64,000 nt of DNA. Origin: Akkermansia muciniphila (lineage in GTDB: Bacteria > Verrucomicrobiota > Verrucomicrobiia > Verrucomicrobiales > Akkermansiaceae). Below are positions 43,718-52,143 of the stretch, one piece after another. The DNA lies in contig SFDX01000003.1 in assembly GCA_004557455.1 (NCBI GenBank), positions 55,586 to 119,585 on the forward strand, written 5' to 3'. Below the pieces are notes generated by a model, which had not been told where the DNA came from, did no database searches, and worked only from the letters and a program-made list of their open reading frames with translations. The translations under genes and the position numbers were made by a program. Each line of letters starts with the position of its first letter. Within the stretch, counting starts at the first letter, position 1.

Positions 43718-45262
43718 CTACCTGCCCCGGCGGTTGAAAAGGCCTTGGAAAGCCCCGAGCCCCTGCGGCCCTTTGCGCTTCGGCGCGGCCGCACCGCCGC
43801 CTAACAGAGAACCGAGATCCGGCATCTGCCCCTGCAAGGCGGACAAATCGGGCATCTTGCCGCTCTTGAGCGCCTCCTCCATACCGGCCATGCCCTCCAG
43901 CATCTGCGGCATACCCGCAGGCATGCCACCCTTGCCGCCCTTCATGAGGCTCTTCATCAGGCCGCCCATCTTGCCCTTACCGCCCATCATCTCCTTCATC
44001 TCGCGGAAGCTCTTGATGAAGCGGTTGACTTCTATCTCCGACACCCCGGAACCCTTGGCAATACGGCGCCGGCGGCTCGGGATGAGCAGCTTGTAATTCT
44101 CGCGCTCCTGCTTGGTCATGGAGAGCACAATGGCCTCCATGCGCTTCATCCGCTTGGGGTCCAGCGCCCCCTCCGGCAGTTGCTTGCGAATGTTACGGAA
44201 ACCCGGCAAAAGCCCCAGCAGCCCCTCCAGCGGGCCCAGCTTCTGCATCATGCGCATCTGGCTCAGGAAATCGTTAAAGTTAAACTCCCCGCTCACCAGG
44301 CGCCCCATGGACTTCATGGCAGACTCTTGGTCAATCTTCTCGGCCGCCTTCTCCACCAGCCCGACAATATCACCCATGCCCAGGATGCGATCCGCCATAC
44401 GCTGCGGCACAAAGGGCCCGAACATATCCAGCTTCTCGCCCTCGCCGGCGAATTTGATAGGCTTACCCGTCACCGCGCGCATGGAGAGCGCCGCACCGCC
44501 TCGGGCATCGCCGTCCAGCTTGGTGAGCACAATACCGGTGAGCCCCACGGCCTCATCGAAGGTGGAGGCCACGCGCACCGCCTGCTGACCGGTAGCGGCA
44601 TCCGCCACCAGCAAAGCCTCCTGCGGCTGCAGGAAATCGGCCAACTTGCGCAACTCCTCGACCAAGGCGGCATCTACCTCCTGCCGACCGGCCGTGTCGA
44701 AAATCAACACATCATGCTCGATGTCCGCGGCCCGGCGCAGAGCCTCCCTGGCCACACGGATCACATTCTTCTCCCCCGGGGCGGGCGTGATCACCGGCAC
44801 CTCGATCTGCCCGGCCAGGGTTGCCAACTGATTCACGGCGGCAGGCCGCACCAGGTCGCAGGCCACCAGCACGGGTTTGTGCCCCTCCGCCTTCAGACGC
44901 CGCGCCAGCTTGGCGCTCGTGGTCGTCTTACCGGCACCGTTCAAGCCCACCATCATGATGCGGGTTTCTGCCCCGCCCAGCTGCAGCGGCGCCGCATCAC
45001 CGCCCAACAACTCCGCCAGACGATCCCGGAAAATCTTGACGATCTGCTCCCCGGGTTTAACCGTTTTCAACACAGCCTCGCCCATGGCCTCCTCCTTCAC
45101 CCCTGCGATGAAGGTGCGCGCCACGGTGTACTCCACATCGGCATCCAGCAGCGCCATGCGGATGTCCCGCAGGGCATCCTTGATGTTCGACTCGGAGATC
45201 TTGCTCAGCCCCCGCAGCTTGCGGAAGGTCTCATCCAGCTTATCGGAAAGCAGAGAAAACAT
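43718..45262 (-). CDS. ffh: Signal recognition particle protein Ffh
   Basis: 514 aa. N domain MFSLLSDKLDETFRKLRG; G domain with VGLNGAGKTTTSAKLARRL, ACDLVRPAAVNQLATLA, FDTAGRQEVDAALVEEL and LTKLDGDARGG; M domain with DFLSQMRMMQKLGPL and a Met/Gly-rich tail. It binds signal sequences on ribosomes with 4.5S RNA and docks to FtsY. The ATG at 45262 is chosen because homology begins there and a promoter ends 6 nt upstream; the frame is open further up. Confidence 0.94.
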   Translation of the reverse strand: MFSLLSDKLDETFRKLRGLSKISESNIKDALRDIRMALLDADVEYTVARTFIAGVKEEAMGEAVLKTVKPGEQIVKIFRDRLAELLGGDAAPLQLGGAETRIMMVGLNGAGKTTTSAKLARRLKAEGHKPVLVACDLVRPAAVNQLATLAGQIEVPVITPAPGEKNVIRVAREALRRAADIEHDVLIFDTAGRQEVDAALVEELRKLADFLQPQEALLVADAATGQQAVRVASTFDEAVGLTGIVLTKLDGDARGGAALSMRAVTGKPIKFAGEGEKLDMFGPFVPQRMADRILGMGDIVGLVEKAAEKIDQESAMKSMGRLVSGEFNFNDFLSQMRMMQKLGPLEGLLGLLPGFRNIRKQLPEGALDPKRMKRMEAIVLSMTKQERENYKLLIPSRRRRIAKGSGVSEIEVNRFIKSFREMKEMMGGKGKMGGLMKSLMKGGKGGMPAGMPQMLEGMAGMEEALKSGKMPDLSALQGQMPDLGSLLGGGAAAPKRKGPQGLGAFQGLFNRRGR

Positions 45263-45268
45263 GGCTAT

Positions 45269-45297
45269 ACCATACGCGCGCGAGAGCTGTTTGTCAA
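45269..45297 (-). promoter_or_regulatory. Promoter of ffh, leaderless ATG predicted
   Basis: The minus strand reads TTGACA (45297-45292), 17 bp, TATGGT (45274-45269), then 6 nt (ATAGCC) before the ATG at 45262. Confidence 0.7.
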
Positions 45298-45450
45298 GCC
45301 TTCTGCGTGTTTTCACGCGCTCCCGCATGCGCGCGGGCGTGTCATATTTCCCCGCAAAGGCTGAAACAGGGGTACAGAACACCGACCACGCGCCCCTGCC
45401 CGCAGGCAGTAGGAGCGGGTCGGCTCTGTATCGACAGCAGAGAAACGGCG

Positions 45451-45771
45451 TTAACCGATCTCCGCGCGGCCGCGCAGGTGCGCGCCCTCATCCATGGAGA
45501 GCGTGGTGGTCGTGATGTCACCGTTGATGACGGCCTGCTCGCGCAGGTGGCAACGCCCGCTGCGGATGTTGCCCGTCACATGGCCGTACACATGCACCTC
45601 TCCGGCGCTGATGTCGCCCTTAATGTCCGCCATCTCACCGATGGTCACCTTGCCGGAATCGGACTCGATTTTGCCATCGATCTTACCGTCGATGTGCATA
45701 TCGTTCTGGAAACGAATGGAACCGATAATCTCGATACCGGAGGCAAGAACGTTCGTAGGATTCGTGCTCAT
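45451..45771 (-). CDS. Bactofilin family cytoskeletal protein
   Basis: 106 aa. A short N-terminus is followed by the beta-helical bactofilin domain: IEIIGSIRFQNDMHIDGKID, KVTIGEMADIKGDISAGEV, HVTGNIRSGRCHLREQAV and a GDITTTTLSMDEGAHLRG end. Bactofilins self-assemble without nucleotide into filaments linked to cell shape and wall enzymes. It is the third gene of pyrH-frr-bactofilin, 33 bp after frr. Confidence 0.9.
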   Translation of the reverse strand: MSTNPTNVLASGIEIIGSIRFQNDMHIDGKIDGKIESDSGKVTIGEMADIKGDISAGEVHVYGHVTGNIRSGRCHLREQAVINGDITTTTLSMDEGAHLRGRAEIG

Positions 45772-45804
45772 AATGAAAAAGATTGGGTTGCTCGGGGAGC
45801 GGGT

Positions 45805-46371
45805 TTACACCGTCATGATTTCCTTCTCCTTGGCCTCGACAAGGCTGTCGATCTTCTTGACGTACTTATCCGTCAGCTTCTGCACCTTGTCCTCCGCCGT
45901 GCGCACACCGTCCTCGGTCAGGATGTTGTCCGCCTTCAGCTTCTTGATGCCGTCCATGCCGGTCTTACGGGCAGCGCGCACACGCACGCGGTTCTCCTCC
46001 GCCAGGCTCTTCACATACTTGCAGAGCTCCTTGCGGCGCTCACCGGAGAGCTCCGGAATGGGGAGGCGCACGGAGCGGGCATCGATGATGGGCGTGAGGT
46101 TGAGACGGCTGTCTGCGATCGCCTTCTTGATGTCGTTGAGTGTGCTCGGGTCAAAGGGTTGGATGAGGATGGAGCGGGCATCCGGCGTGGAGACCACGGC
46201 CAAGCTCTTGAGCTTCATGCTCGTGCCGTAGGAGGCCACGTAGATATCCATGTTATCCACCAAGGAGGGAGAGGCCTTGCCGGTGCGAACGCCGGCAAAC
46301 TCTTCGTTCATGCGCTCCAAGGCCTCTTCCATTGCGGTTTCGACCTCGAGCAGGAGTGTTTCTTCGTCCAT
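45805..46371 (-). CDS. frr: Ribosome recycling factor
   Basis: 188 aa, standard length. Conserved blocks: EETLLEVETAMEEALERMNE, FAGVRTGKASPSLVDNMDIY, YGTSMKLKSLAVVSTPDARS, LTPIIDARSVRLPIPELSGE and RRKELCKYVKSLAEENRVRV. It splits post-termination ribosomes with EF-G. It follows pyrH by 38 bp, the conserved bacterial order. Confidence 0.95.
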   Translation of the reverse strand: MDEETLLLEVETAMEEALERMNEEFAGVRTGKASPSLVDNMDIYVASYGTSMKLKSLAVVSTPDARSILIQPFDPSTLNDIKKAIADSRLNLTPIIDARSVRLPIPELSGERRKELCKYVKSLAEENRVRVRAARKTGMDGIKKLKADNILTEDGVRTAEDKVQKLTDKYVKKIDSLVEAKEKEIMTV

Positions 46372-46409
46372 TTTGTACTGGGGTTACTTGTGAGTGAAAA
46401 GAAAGATGA

Positions 46410-47138
46410 TTACGAGATAACGGTGCCGATATTTTCACCGAGCAGGGCGCGGGTAATGTTACCGGGCTTGTGCATATCGAAGACCACGATGGGCTTGGCG
46501 TTGTCCTTGCACAGGGTGAAGGCCGTCCGGTCCATCACCTTCAGCTCGCGGGCAATGCACTCATCATAGGAGATGCGGTCGAAGCGGCGGGCCGTGGGGT
46601 CCTTCTTCGGGTCGGCCGTGTACACACCGTCCACGGAGGTCGCCTTCATGACCACCTCGGCATTGATCTCGCAGGCGCGGAGGGCCGCCGCGGTATCCGT
46701 GCTGAAGAAGGGGTTACCCGTGCCGGCGGCAAACACCACCAGCTCGCCGCGGCGCAGCAGGCTGCGGGCGTTGTTGCGCACATAGGGCTCCGCCACGTTC
46801 TCCATGGCAATGGCACTCTGCACATGCGCAGGCACGCCGAGTTCCTGCACGGCGGAGCAGATGGAGAGGGCGTTCATCACCGTGGCCAGCATGCCCACGT
46901 AGTCCGCCGTCGGCCGGTCCATACCGCGCACACTTGCCTTGGCACCGCGCCAAATGTTACCACCGCCCACCACAACGGCAATCTGCAGATCGCCCTGTTT
47001 CCGGGCCTCTGCGATCTCTCGGGCGATGCGGGCCACAATCTCGGGAGAAATGTTATCCCTGCTGCCCGGGGCACGCAGTGCCTCGCCGCTCAATTTCAAC
47101 AAAATGCGTTTGTAGTGCTTCGGTGTTTCGTCTGCCAT
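46410..47138 (-). CDS. pyrH: UMP kinase PyrH
   Basis: 242 aa of the amino-acid-kinase fold. Start HYKRILLKLSGEALRAPG; IAVVVGGGNIWRGAKASVRG; MDRPTADYVGMLATVMNALS; FAAGTGNPFFSTDTAAALRA; GVYTADPKKDPTARRFDRIS. It phosphorylates UMP to UDP. The CTP/UTP pathway gene pyrC lies elsewhere in the window. First gene of the pyrH-frr-bactofilin operon. Confidence 0.95.
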   Translation of the reverse strand: MADETPKHYKRILLKLSGEALRAPGSRDNISPEIVARIAREIAEARKQGDLQIAVVVGGGNIWRGAKASVRGMDRPTADYVGMLATVMNALSICSAVQELGVPAHVQSAIAMENVAEPYVRNNARSLLRRGELVVFAAGTGNPFFSTDTAAALRACEINAEVVMKATSVDGVYTADPKKDPTARRFDRISYDECIARELKVMDRTAFTLCKDNAKPIVVFDMHKPGNITRALLGENIGTVIS

Positions 47139-47228
47139 GAGATTGAGTTGAATGATTTACCGGGGGATATTCTGCCACAAAAGCAGCCGTTTGGCGAGTC
47201 CAAAATGCGGCAGTGGGGCGGAAATGCG

Positions 47229-48170
47229 CTAAAAAGTCAGCTCCAACCCGGCGCGGACGAACCAGCCGCCGTTGCTGTGGCTGCGCTCCACATCGCGGTG
47301 TCCGTGGCGGTCATACAGCCGGTAGCTGCCGTAAACGGGTACGCCCGCATCCAGCAGGCCCGACACGCTGTAGGACTCCCGCTTCACCTCGTAGCGCGCG
47401 CCCAAGCCCAGCACCAGATGCGTCATGCGGAAGCGCTGCGTCTCGCCCTCCCGCCGCAGAGTCCAGATACCGCCGTTGAACTCCGCGAAGGGGCCCCACT
47501 CCAAGCCGGGCACGGCCGTGTTGACCGTGGAGAAGCGCATATGGCGCATGCGCAGCTCCCAGTCCGGGGCGTACTTCCAGGTGATGTGAACCATGGGCAG
47601 CACGGGAGCGAGAGAATTCTGCGGCGCATACACCAGACCTATCATATATTGGAAATCCACGCTCAAGGCCCCTGCCAAGCCGCCGTAAAAGTTCAGGTAC
47701 AGGTTGCGGCCATTGAATAAATCCGTATCCCCGCAAAAGAGCGGGCTGATGCCTACCAGCGCCTTGGTATAGGGATTCAGCCCCGTTTCGGCAGAAAGAT
47801 TGCAACCGAAGCTGTAGAGCTCGCCGTGCAGGTCGCCTTCCAGGCGCGTGTAACGGCCTATGAGATCTAACTTTGTCACGAATTCCGACGGCAGGAAACT
47901 ACCGTCCGTCGAAACGGCACCGGTGTACACGGGCAAGGTGGCATAAGCATCCGTAATGTGCATGTGCGAGCTACTCCGGCTGGGGGCCAACCCGCCGAAA
48001 TAGGACACCGAGACCTCTGCCTGACGCGCCGGAGCCGGCTTCCGTTGAGCTGCTGCGGCCTGCATGGCGGGGCCGATCAATTCGGTCTCCGTCGGACCCG
48101 TAATTCCCTGTTCCTCCACTGCGGCCGCCGAAACGGCGCACGCAACAAGAAGCGTGAGCGTTCTTCTCAT
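47229..48170 (-). CDS. Exported protein, probable outer-membrane beta-barrel
   Basis: 313 aa from the ATG at 48170. A signal peptide (RRTLTLLVACAVSAAAVEE) precedes a body rich in alternating aromatic/polar strands such as LYLNFYGGLAGALSVDFQYM and FRMTHLVLGLGARYEV. It ends WFVRAGLELTF, a terminal aromatic typical of barrels recognised by BamA. No enzymatic motif is visible. An upstream ATG at 48179 lies inside the promoter and is not used. Unrecognised family. Confidence 0.65.
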   Translation of the reverse strand: MRRTLTLLVACAVSAAAVEEQGITGPTETELIGPAMQAAAAQRKPAPARQAEVSVSYFGGLAPSRSSSHMHITDAYATLPVYTGAVSTDGSFLPSEFVTKLDLIGRYTRLEGDLHGELYSFGCNLSAETGLNPYTKALVGISPLFCGDTDLFNGRNLYLNFYGGLAGALSVDFQYMIGLVYAPQNSLAPVLPMVHITWKYAPDWELRMRHMRFSTVNTAVPGLEWGPFAEFNGGIWTLRREGETQRFRMTHLVLGLGARYEVKRESYSVSGLLDAGVPVYGSYRLYDRHGHRDVERSHSNGGWFVRAGLELTF

Positions 48171-48177
48171 GCCGCGC

Positions 48178-48206
48178 ATTCTAGCACATATTCCCCACTG
48201 TGGCAA
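48178..48206 (-). promoter_or_regulatory. Promoter of the outer-membrane protein gene
   Basis: The minus strand reads TTGCCA (48206-48201), 17 bp, TAGAAT (48183-48178), then 7 nt to the ATG at 48170; leaderless geometry. Confidence 0.65.
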
Positions 48207-48236
48207 ACGCAAACTGCGCCAGCGCCTGTTTTGGGC

Positions 48237-48265
48237 TTGCCAAGGCGCGCGCAGTGTGCTACAAT
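48237..48265 (+). promoter_or_regulatory. Promoter of the membrane protein-mtaD-exonuclease unit
   Basis: TTGCCA (48237-48242), 17 bp, TACAAT (48260-48265); the ATG lies at 48286, so the leader is about 14 nt. It is divergent to the previous promoter. Confidence 0.65.
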
Positions 48266-48285
48266 CCCCGCGCGCGTTTTTTACC

Positions 48286-48879
48286 ATGAATCATCTGAAC
48301 ATTCACGCCTACGAGGAAATCCCCCTCTGCACCGCCGGCTTGGTGATGGGGGGCGTGCTGCTGGTGCTCTATCTGTATGCCTGCCTGCGCCCGGAGAAAA
48401 CGAAGCGGGCCCTGGCCGCCGCACACGATGCCACAAAGGCGGGGCAGTTTCTGCTGGGGATTGACTTCCTGTGGACGGCGCTGCTTTTGTTTGATTCCGA
48501 CGCCAACCCGCTGCGCATGGAGCTCTTCATGTTCGAGCCGCTGCGCGGGATTCTCCTGCTGCTCTGCCCGGTGTTCTGCCTGGTGCTGGGCACCATGTGC
48601 AAGGAGCTGCTCTTCCCCCGCGCGCTGGGGTTCTTCCTGCTGCTGCTGGCCATCGTGCCCATGACGGCGGCCTTCCTGAAGGACCCCGTCACGCGCCTGC
48701 TCATCCCGATCTGGTGGTACCCCGCGCTCACGGCGGCCATGTTCTGGGTCGCGAAGCCCTACCTTTTCCGCGACTGGATGGGGTGGTTCACCCGACGTCC
48801 CGTGCTGTATGCCGTCACCGTGTGGAGCGGGCTGGCGTACTCCGTCGCCATCATCGTCTGCGCTGTCCTTTTCTGGTAA
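48286..48879 (+). CDS. Six-span integral membrane protein, unknown
   Basis: 197 aa with about six hydrophobic segments: LVMGGVLLVLYLYACL, GQFLLGIDFLWTALLLF, GILLLLCPVFCLVLGTMC, ALGFFLLLLAIVPMTAAF, PALTAAMFWVAK and LAYSVAIIVCAVLFW. No transporter or enzyme motif is recognised. It precedes the deaminase gene by 4 bp, so it is co-transcribed, but no functional link is evident. Confidence 0.75.
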   Translation: MNHLNIHAYEEIPLCTAGLVMGGVLLVLYLYACLRPEKTKRALAAAHDATKAGQFLLGIDFLWTALLLFDSDANPLRMELFMFEPLRGILLLLCPVFCLVLGTMCKELLFPRALGFFLLLLAIVPMTAAFLKDPVTRLLIPIWWYPALTAAMFWVAKPYLFRDWMGWFTRRPVLYAVTVWSGLAYSVAIIVCAVLFW

Positions 48880-48883
48880 AATT

Positions 48884-50206
48884 ATGTTGAACGAACCTGT
48901 CTGCAACGCCCTGTACACCGCCGATTACGTCCTGACCCAGAATGCGGGACGAGATGTCATCCGTAAGGGCGCCGTGGCCGTGGCCGGCGACCGCATCTGC
49001 TGCGTCGGGCACACGGATATGCTTGAGATCCTCTACCCGGAGGCCCGGCGCGTCGACCTCGGCTGCGCGGTGATCCTCCCCGGGCTTATCAACAGCCACA
49101 CGCATGTCTCCATGAGCCTGCTGCGCGGCTACTCGGATGACAAGGCCCTCATGGATTGGCTGCAGCAGGACATCTTCCCCCGAGAGGCCAAGCTCACCCC
49201 GGAGCTGGTGGAGCTGGGGGCCCTCTTCAGCTTTGCCGAGATGCTGCGAACCGGTACCACCGCGTTCTTTGATATGTATATGTTGAGCGAGTCCGTGGTG
49301 CGCGCCGCGGACCGCATCGGCCTGCGCGGTCTCATCGGCGAGAGTGTCACGCAGTACTTCCCCTCGCTCGCGGCGGATTCCTTCGAGCGCTACTGCGATG
49401 TGGTGCGCGGCTTAGCGAACCGACTGCGCGGGCACAAACGCCTGCGCGCCGCCGTGCTGCCCCATGCGCCCTACACCACCACGCCGCAGATGCTGCGGGA
49501 TTGCCATGCCCTGGCCCGGGAGCTGGACCTGCCCTTCGGCATGCACCTGGCGGAGACGCAGACCGAGGTGCAGGGCTGCCGAGAGGCGCATGGACTCTCC
49601 CCCGTGGCGTACTGCCGGAGCTTGGGGCTGCTGCAACCGAATTCCACCTTCTTCCACACCGTTTATGCGGATGAGGATGATATACAAATGTTGGCGGAGG
49701 GACGCTGCGCCGTGGTGCATAACCCGGCCAGCAACATGAAGCTGGCCAGCGGCCACGCCCCCGTCGAGGCCATGCGCCGCGCCGGTATCCCCGTTGCGCT
49801 CGGTACGGACGGTCCGGCTTCTAACAATGCCCAAAACCTCTTCCGGGATATGTATGTGGCGGCGCTCATCCACAAGGGGCACGCCCTCTCCCCCACGGAG
49901 TGCCCGGCGCAGTTCGCGCTGGATATGGCCACGCGCAACGGTGCCGCCGCCCTGCACGATCCCTACATCGGCTCCCTGGAGCCCGGAATGCGCGCGGATT
50001 TCATCGCCCTGGACCTCACCGGGCCGAACATGCAGCCCGTGCACAATATCCTGTCCAATACCGTTTACGCCGCAACAGGCATGGAAAACAAGCTCACCGT
50101 GGTGGGTGGGCAGGAGCTGTACCGCGATGGCCGCTTCCTGACCTGTGACTACGAGGCCCTTTGCAGCGAGCTCTGCGAGCGTGTTCAGGCATGGATGAAG
50201 CACTGA
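48884..50206 (+). CDS. mtaD: Amidohydrolase, MTA/SAH deaminase-like
   Basis: 440 aa. Metal ligands: PGLINSHTHVSMSLLRG, HLAET, FHTVYADEDD and the catalytic Asp in ALGTDGPASNNAQNLF. FADMLRT- and DMYM-like context and HNPASNMKLASG match 5-methylthioadenosine/S-adenosylhomocysteine deaminases (MtaD) within the ATZ/TRZ family. It would hydrolyse the 6-amino group of adenosine-type compounds. Other ATZ-family substrates cannot be excluded. The stop overlaps the exonuclease ATG (TGATG). Confidence 0.8.
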   Translation: MLNEPVCNALYTADYVLTQNAGRDVIRKGAVAVAGDRICCVGHTDMLEILYPEARRVDLGCAVILPGLINSHTHVSMSLLRGYSDDKALMDWLQQDIFPREAKLTPELVELGALFSFAEMLRTGTTAFFDMYMLSESVVRAADRIGLRGLIGESVTQYFPSLAADSFERYCDVVRGLANRLRGHKRLRAAVLPHAPYTTTPQMLRDCHALARELDLPFGMHLAETQTEVQGCREAHGLSPVAYCRSLGLLQPNSTFFHTVYADEDDIQMLAEGRCAVVHNPASNMKLASGHAPVEAMRRAGIPVALGTDGPASNNAQNLFRDMYVAALIHKGHALSPTECPAQFALDMATRNGAAALHDPYIGSLEPGMRADFIALDLTGPNMQPVHNILSNTVYAATGMENKLTVVGGQELYRDGRFLTCDYEALCSELCERVQAWMKH

Positions 50207-50799
50207 TGCAGCGCCCGCTGGCGGAGCTGCCCTGGGCGGCCATCGACTTCGAGTCCGCCGGGGCTGCACCGGGGGAGACGGATTGCCCGGTGCAGGTGGG
50301 CGTGGTGCGCGCGGAGGGCTTGTTTGACCCCGCACCGCGTCTGTTCGTTTCCTACATTGCCCCGCTGCATCCCGTGCGTTGGAGTGCCGCGCGTGTGCAC
50401 GGTATCACAAGCTCCATGCTGGCGGAGGCCCCCGCGTTTTCCGCGCTCTGGCCGCAACTGCGGGAGATGCTGGGCGGTGCCGTGGTTCTGGGGCATAATC
50501 CCGCCACGGAGGCCCGCTTTCTGCATGCCTTCCCGGGGCATGGCTTCGGGCCGTGGCTTGATACCCTGGAGCTGGCGCGCAAGGCCCTGCCCCAACTGCG
50601 GGATCACGCTCTCGGCAGCGTGTGCGGGGCCTTGGGCTGTACGCCGCAGGTTCAGGCGCTGGTGCCGGAGCGCTCGTGGCACGATGCGCTCTTCGATGCC
50701 GCTGCTTCTCTCTGTTTGCTGCGTTCTCTGGTGCAGGGGCTGGGGATGCAGCATGCCTCTCTGCCGCACCTCCCCTTTGCTGTGCGTTCCACGATGTAA
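50206..50799 (+). CDS. DEDDh 3'-5' exonuclease (DnaQ-like)
   Basis: About 197 aa. Exo I AAIDFESAGAAPGE (Asp, Glu), Exo II GHNPATEARFLHAF and Exo III SWHDALFDAAASLCLL (His, Asp) make a DEDDh set. VHGITSSML is also typical of the PolC/DnaQ epsilon group. The protein stands alone, without a polymerase, so it is a free exonuclease (RNase T or epsilon-like). The ATG at 50206 overlaps the mtaD stop; an upstream ATG at 50191 adds five residues. Confidence 0.82.
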   Translation: MQRPLAELPWAAIDFESAGAAPGETDCPVQVGVVRAEGLFDPAPRLFVSYIAPLHPVRWSAARVHGITSSMLAEAPAFSALWPQLREMLGGAVVLGHNPATEARFLHAFPGHGFGPWLDTLELARKALPQLRDHALGSVCGALGCTPQVQALVPERSWHDALFDAAASLCLLRSLVQGLGMQHASLPHLPFAVRSTM

Positions 50800-50813
50800 C
50801 CTATTTTTTCGCT

Positions 50814-51809
50814 ATGAATCCGCCCCTCCTCAGCGTCCGCAACCTCAGTGTTCAATTCCGACATCGGCATGAGACGACCTATGCCGTCCAAGACGTGAGT
50901 TTTGATTTGCACGCCGGCGAAACCCTCGGCATCGTCGGGGAGTCCGGCTCGGGTAAGTCGGTCACCTGTTCGGCGCTCATGGGGCTCCTCCCCTGCCCGC
51001 CGGCGTCCATTCCGCAGAGTTCCCGGGCCTTATTTGACGGGCGTGATCTGCTGAAGCTGCGGGAACACGAGCTTGCTTCCCTGCGCGGACAACAGATTTC
51101 CATGATTTTCCAGGACCCCATGACCTGCCTGAATCCCTGCATGCGCGTGGGGGATCAGGTAGCAGAGCCGCTCGTGCTGCACAAGGGGCTTTCCCGCCGG
51201 GAGGCCCGCGCCCGTGCCGTGGAGGAGCTGGCCCTCACGGGCATTCCGGACCCCGAGCAACGCGCGCTGGCCTACCCGCATGAGTTCTCCGGCGGTATGC
51301 GCCAGCGCGTCATGATTGCCATGGCGCTCATCACGCGGCCCCGCATCCTGATCGCGGATGAGCCGACCACCGCACTTGATGTTACCGTGCAGAAGCAGGT
51401 GCTGGATCTGCTCCGCGCCCGCCAGCAGGAGCTGGGCACGGCTGTCATTCTCATCACGCACGATCTGGGCGTCGTGAAGAACTACGCGCACCGCATCCAA
51501 GTGATGTATGCCGGCAGCATCGTTGAATCCGCCCCCGCGGATGAACTGATTGCTCACCCCCTTCACGCTTATACGCGCTCCCTGCTCGCCTCCATGCCCG
51601 CCGCACGCCCCAAGGGCGAGCGCCTCCGCCCCATCCCGGGCCTTCCGCCCACCCTCAAACATCCCGTCCTCGGCTGCTCTTTCCGCCCGCGCAACATCAT
51701 CGGCAATCCCGACCTCTGTCCCACCGACCACACCCCGCCCCTCATCGAAATATCCCCCTCTCACTTCGTCCGCAACTGCCCCGGCTGCCTCGCTTCATCT
51801 GACATATGA
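50814..51809 (+). CDS. Oligopeptide/dipeptide ABC transporter ATPase (OppD/DppD-like)
   Basis: 331 aa. Walker A LGIVGESGSGKSVTCSALMG; IFQDPMTCLNPCMRVGDQ; signature HEFSGGMRQRVMIAMAL; Walker B RILIADEPTTALDVTV; ILITHDLGVVKNYAHRIQVM. The C-terminal oligo-HPY region includes HPLHAYTRSLLASMP and Cys-rich CSFRPR and CPGC. It energises peptide uptake; no permease or OppF gene follows, so it must pair with subunits elsewhere or is the last of its set. It starts 14 bp after the exonuclease gene. Confidence 0.88.
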   Translation: MNPPLLSVRNLSVQFRHRHETTYAVQDVSFDLHAGETLGIVGESGSGKSVTCSALMGLLPCPPASIPQSSRALFDGRDLLKLREHELASLRGQQISMIFQDPMTCLNPCMRVGDQVAEPLVLHKGLSRREARARAVEELALTGIPDPEQRALAYPHEFSGGMRQRVMIAMALITRPRILIADEPTTALDVTVQKQVLDLLRARQQELGTAVILITHDLGVVKNYAHRIQVMYAGSIVESAPADELIAHPLHAYTRSLLASMPAARPKGERLRPIPGLPPTLKHPVLGCSFRPRNIIGNPDLCPTDHTPPLIEISPSHFVRNCPGCLASSDI

Positions 51810-51875
51810 CACTCGGGGTGCCTCGGGGACGCGGGTGTATGACACAAAAATGAGGGAGAGCTGTGTATTATTGGC

Positions 51876-51904
51876 TTGAAAAAAGGAAGGAAGTGTGGTA
51901 TCAT
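51876..51904 (+). promoter_or_regulatory. Promoter of the structured leader
   Basis: TTGAAA (51876-51881), 17 bp, TATCAT (51899-51904). Transcription is expected to start near 51911, about 230 nt before the next ATG, in marked contrast to the leaderless genes around it. Confidence 0.65.
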
Positions 51905-51910
51905 CTGCGG

Positions 51911-52088
51911 CGGAGAGGTGAGAGGTCTCTCGTTAAGGGCTGACGCAGAGCCGTAATCTGCGGAGGTTGTCTCGTACAACCGGCAAATAATGTGACGGCT
52001 TAGGTCAATCCTTCAGAGTGTTTCTGATTGTACGCAGATGCAAGAGCCGTGGTGTTATCCCGCAGGGGATGAAGCCGCGGCTTTTTTG
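51911..52088 (+). ncRNA. Candidate structured leader / attenuator (possible riboswitch)
   Basis: This 178-nt RNA has visible hairpins (for example GGTTGT/ACAACC near 51965-51981, and CGCAGA/TCTGCG near 51944-51962). A six-base ACGGCT (51995-52000) can pair with AGCCGT at 51949-51954 or with the identical AGCCGT at 52045-52050, which is the left arm of the terminator. The two pairings exclude each other, the layout of a transcription attenuator. It matches no riboswitch class I can name. A free-standing small RNA is the alternative. Confidence 0.5.
52045..52088 (+). terminator. Intrinsic terminator ending the structured leader
   Basis: AGCCGTGG pairs with CCGCGGCT (8 bp, one G-U) around an inner ATCCC/GGGAT hairpin, followed at once by six T. 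This is the cleanest intrinsic terminator in the window and lies 56 nt before the ATG of the downstream gene. Confidence 0.8.
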
Positions 52089-52143
52089 TCTTCGGTATTC
52101 CTGTGCCGTCCGTGTTGCTGCCCCACAAACACACACATCATCA

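Noticed and set aside
51911..52088. 6S RNA
   Set aside because: Length and a free terminator would fit, but I could not draw the long closing stem with central bubble; alternative pairing around the terminator fits an attenuator better.
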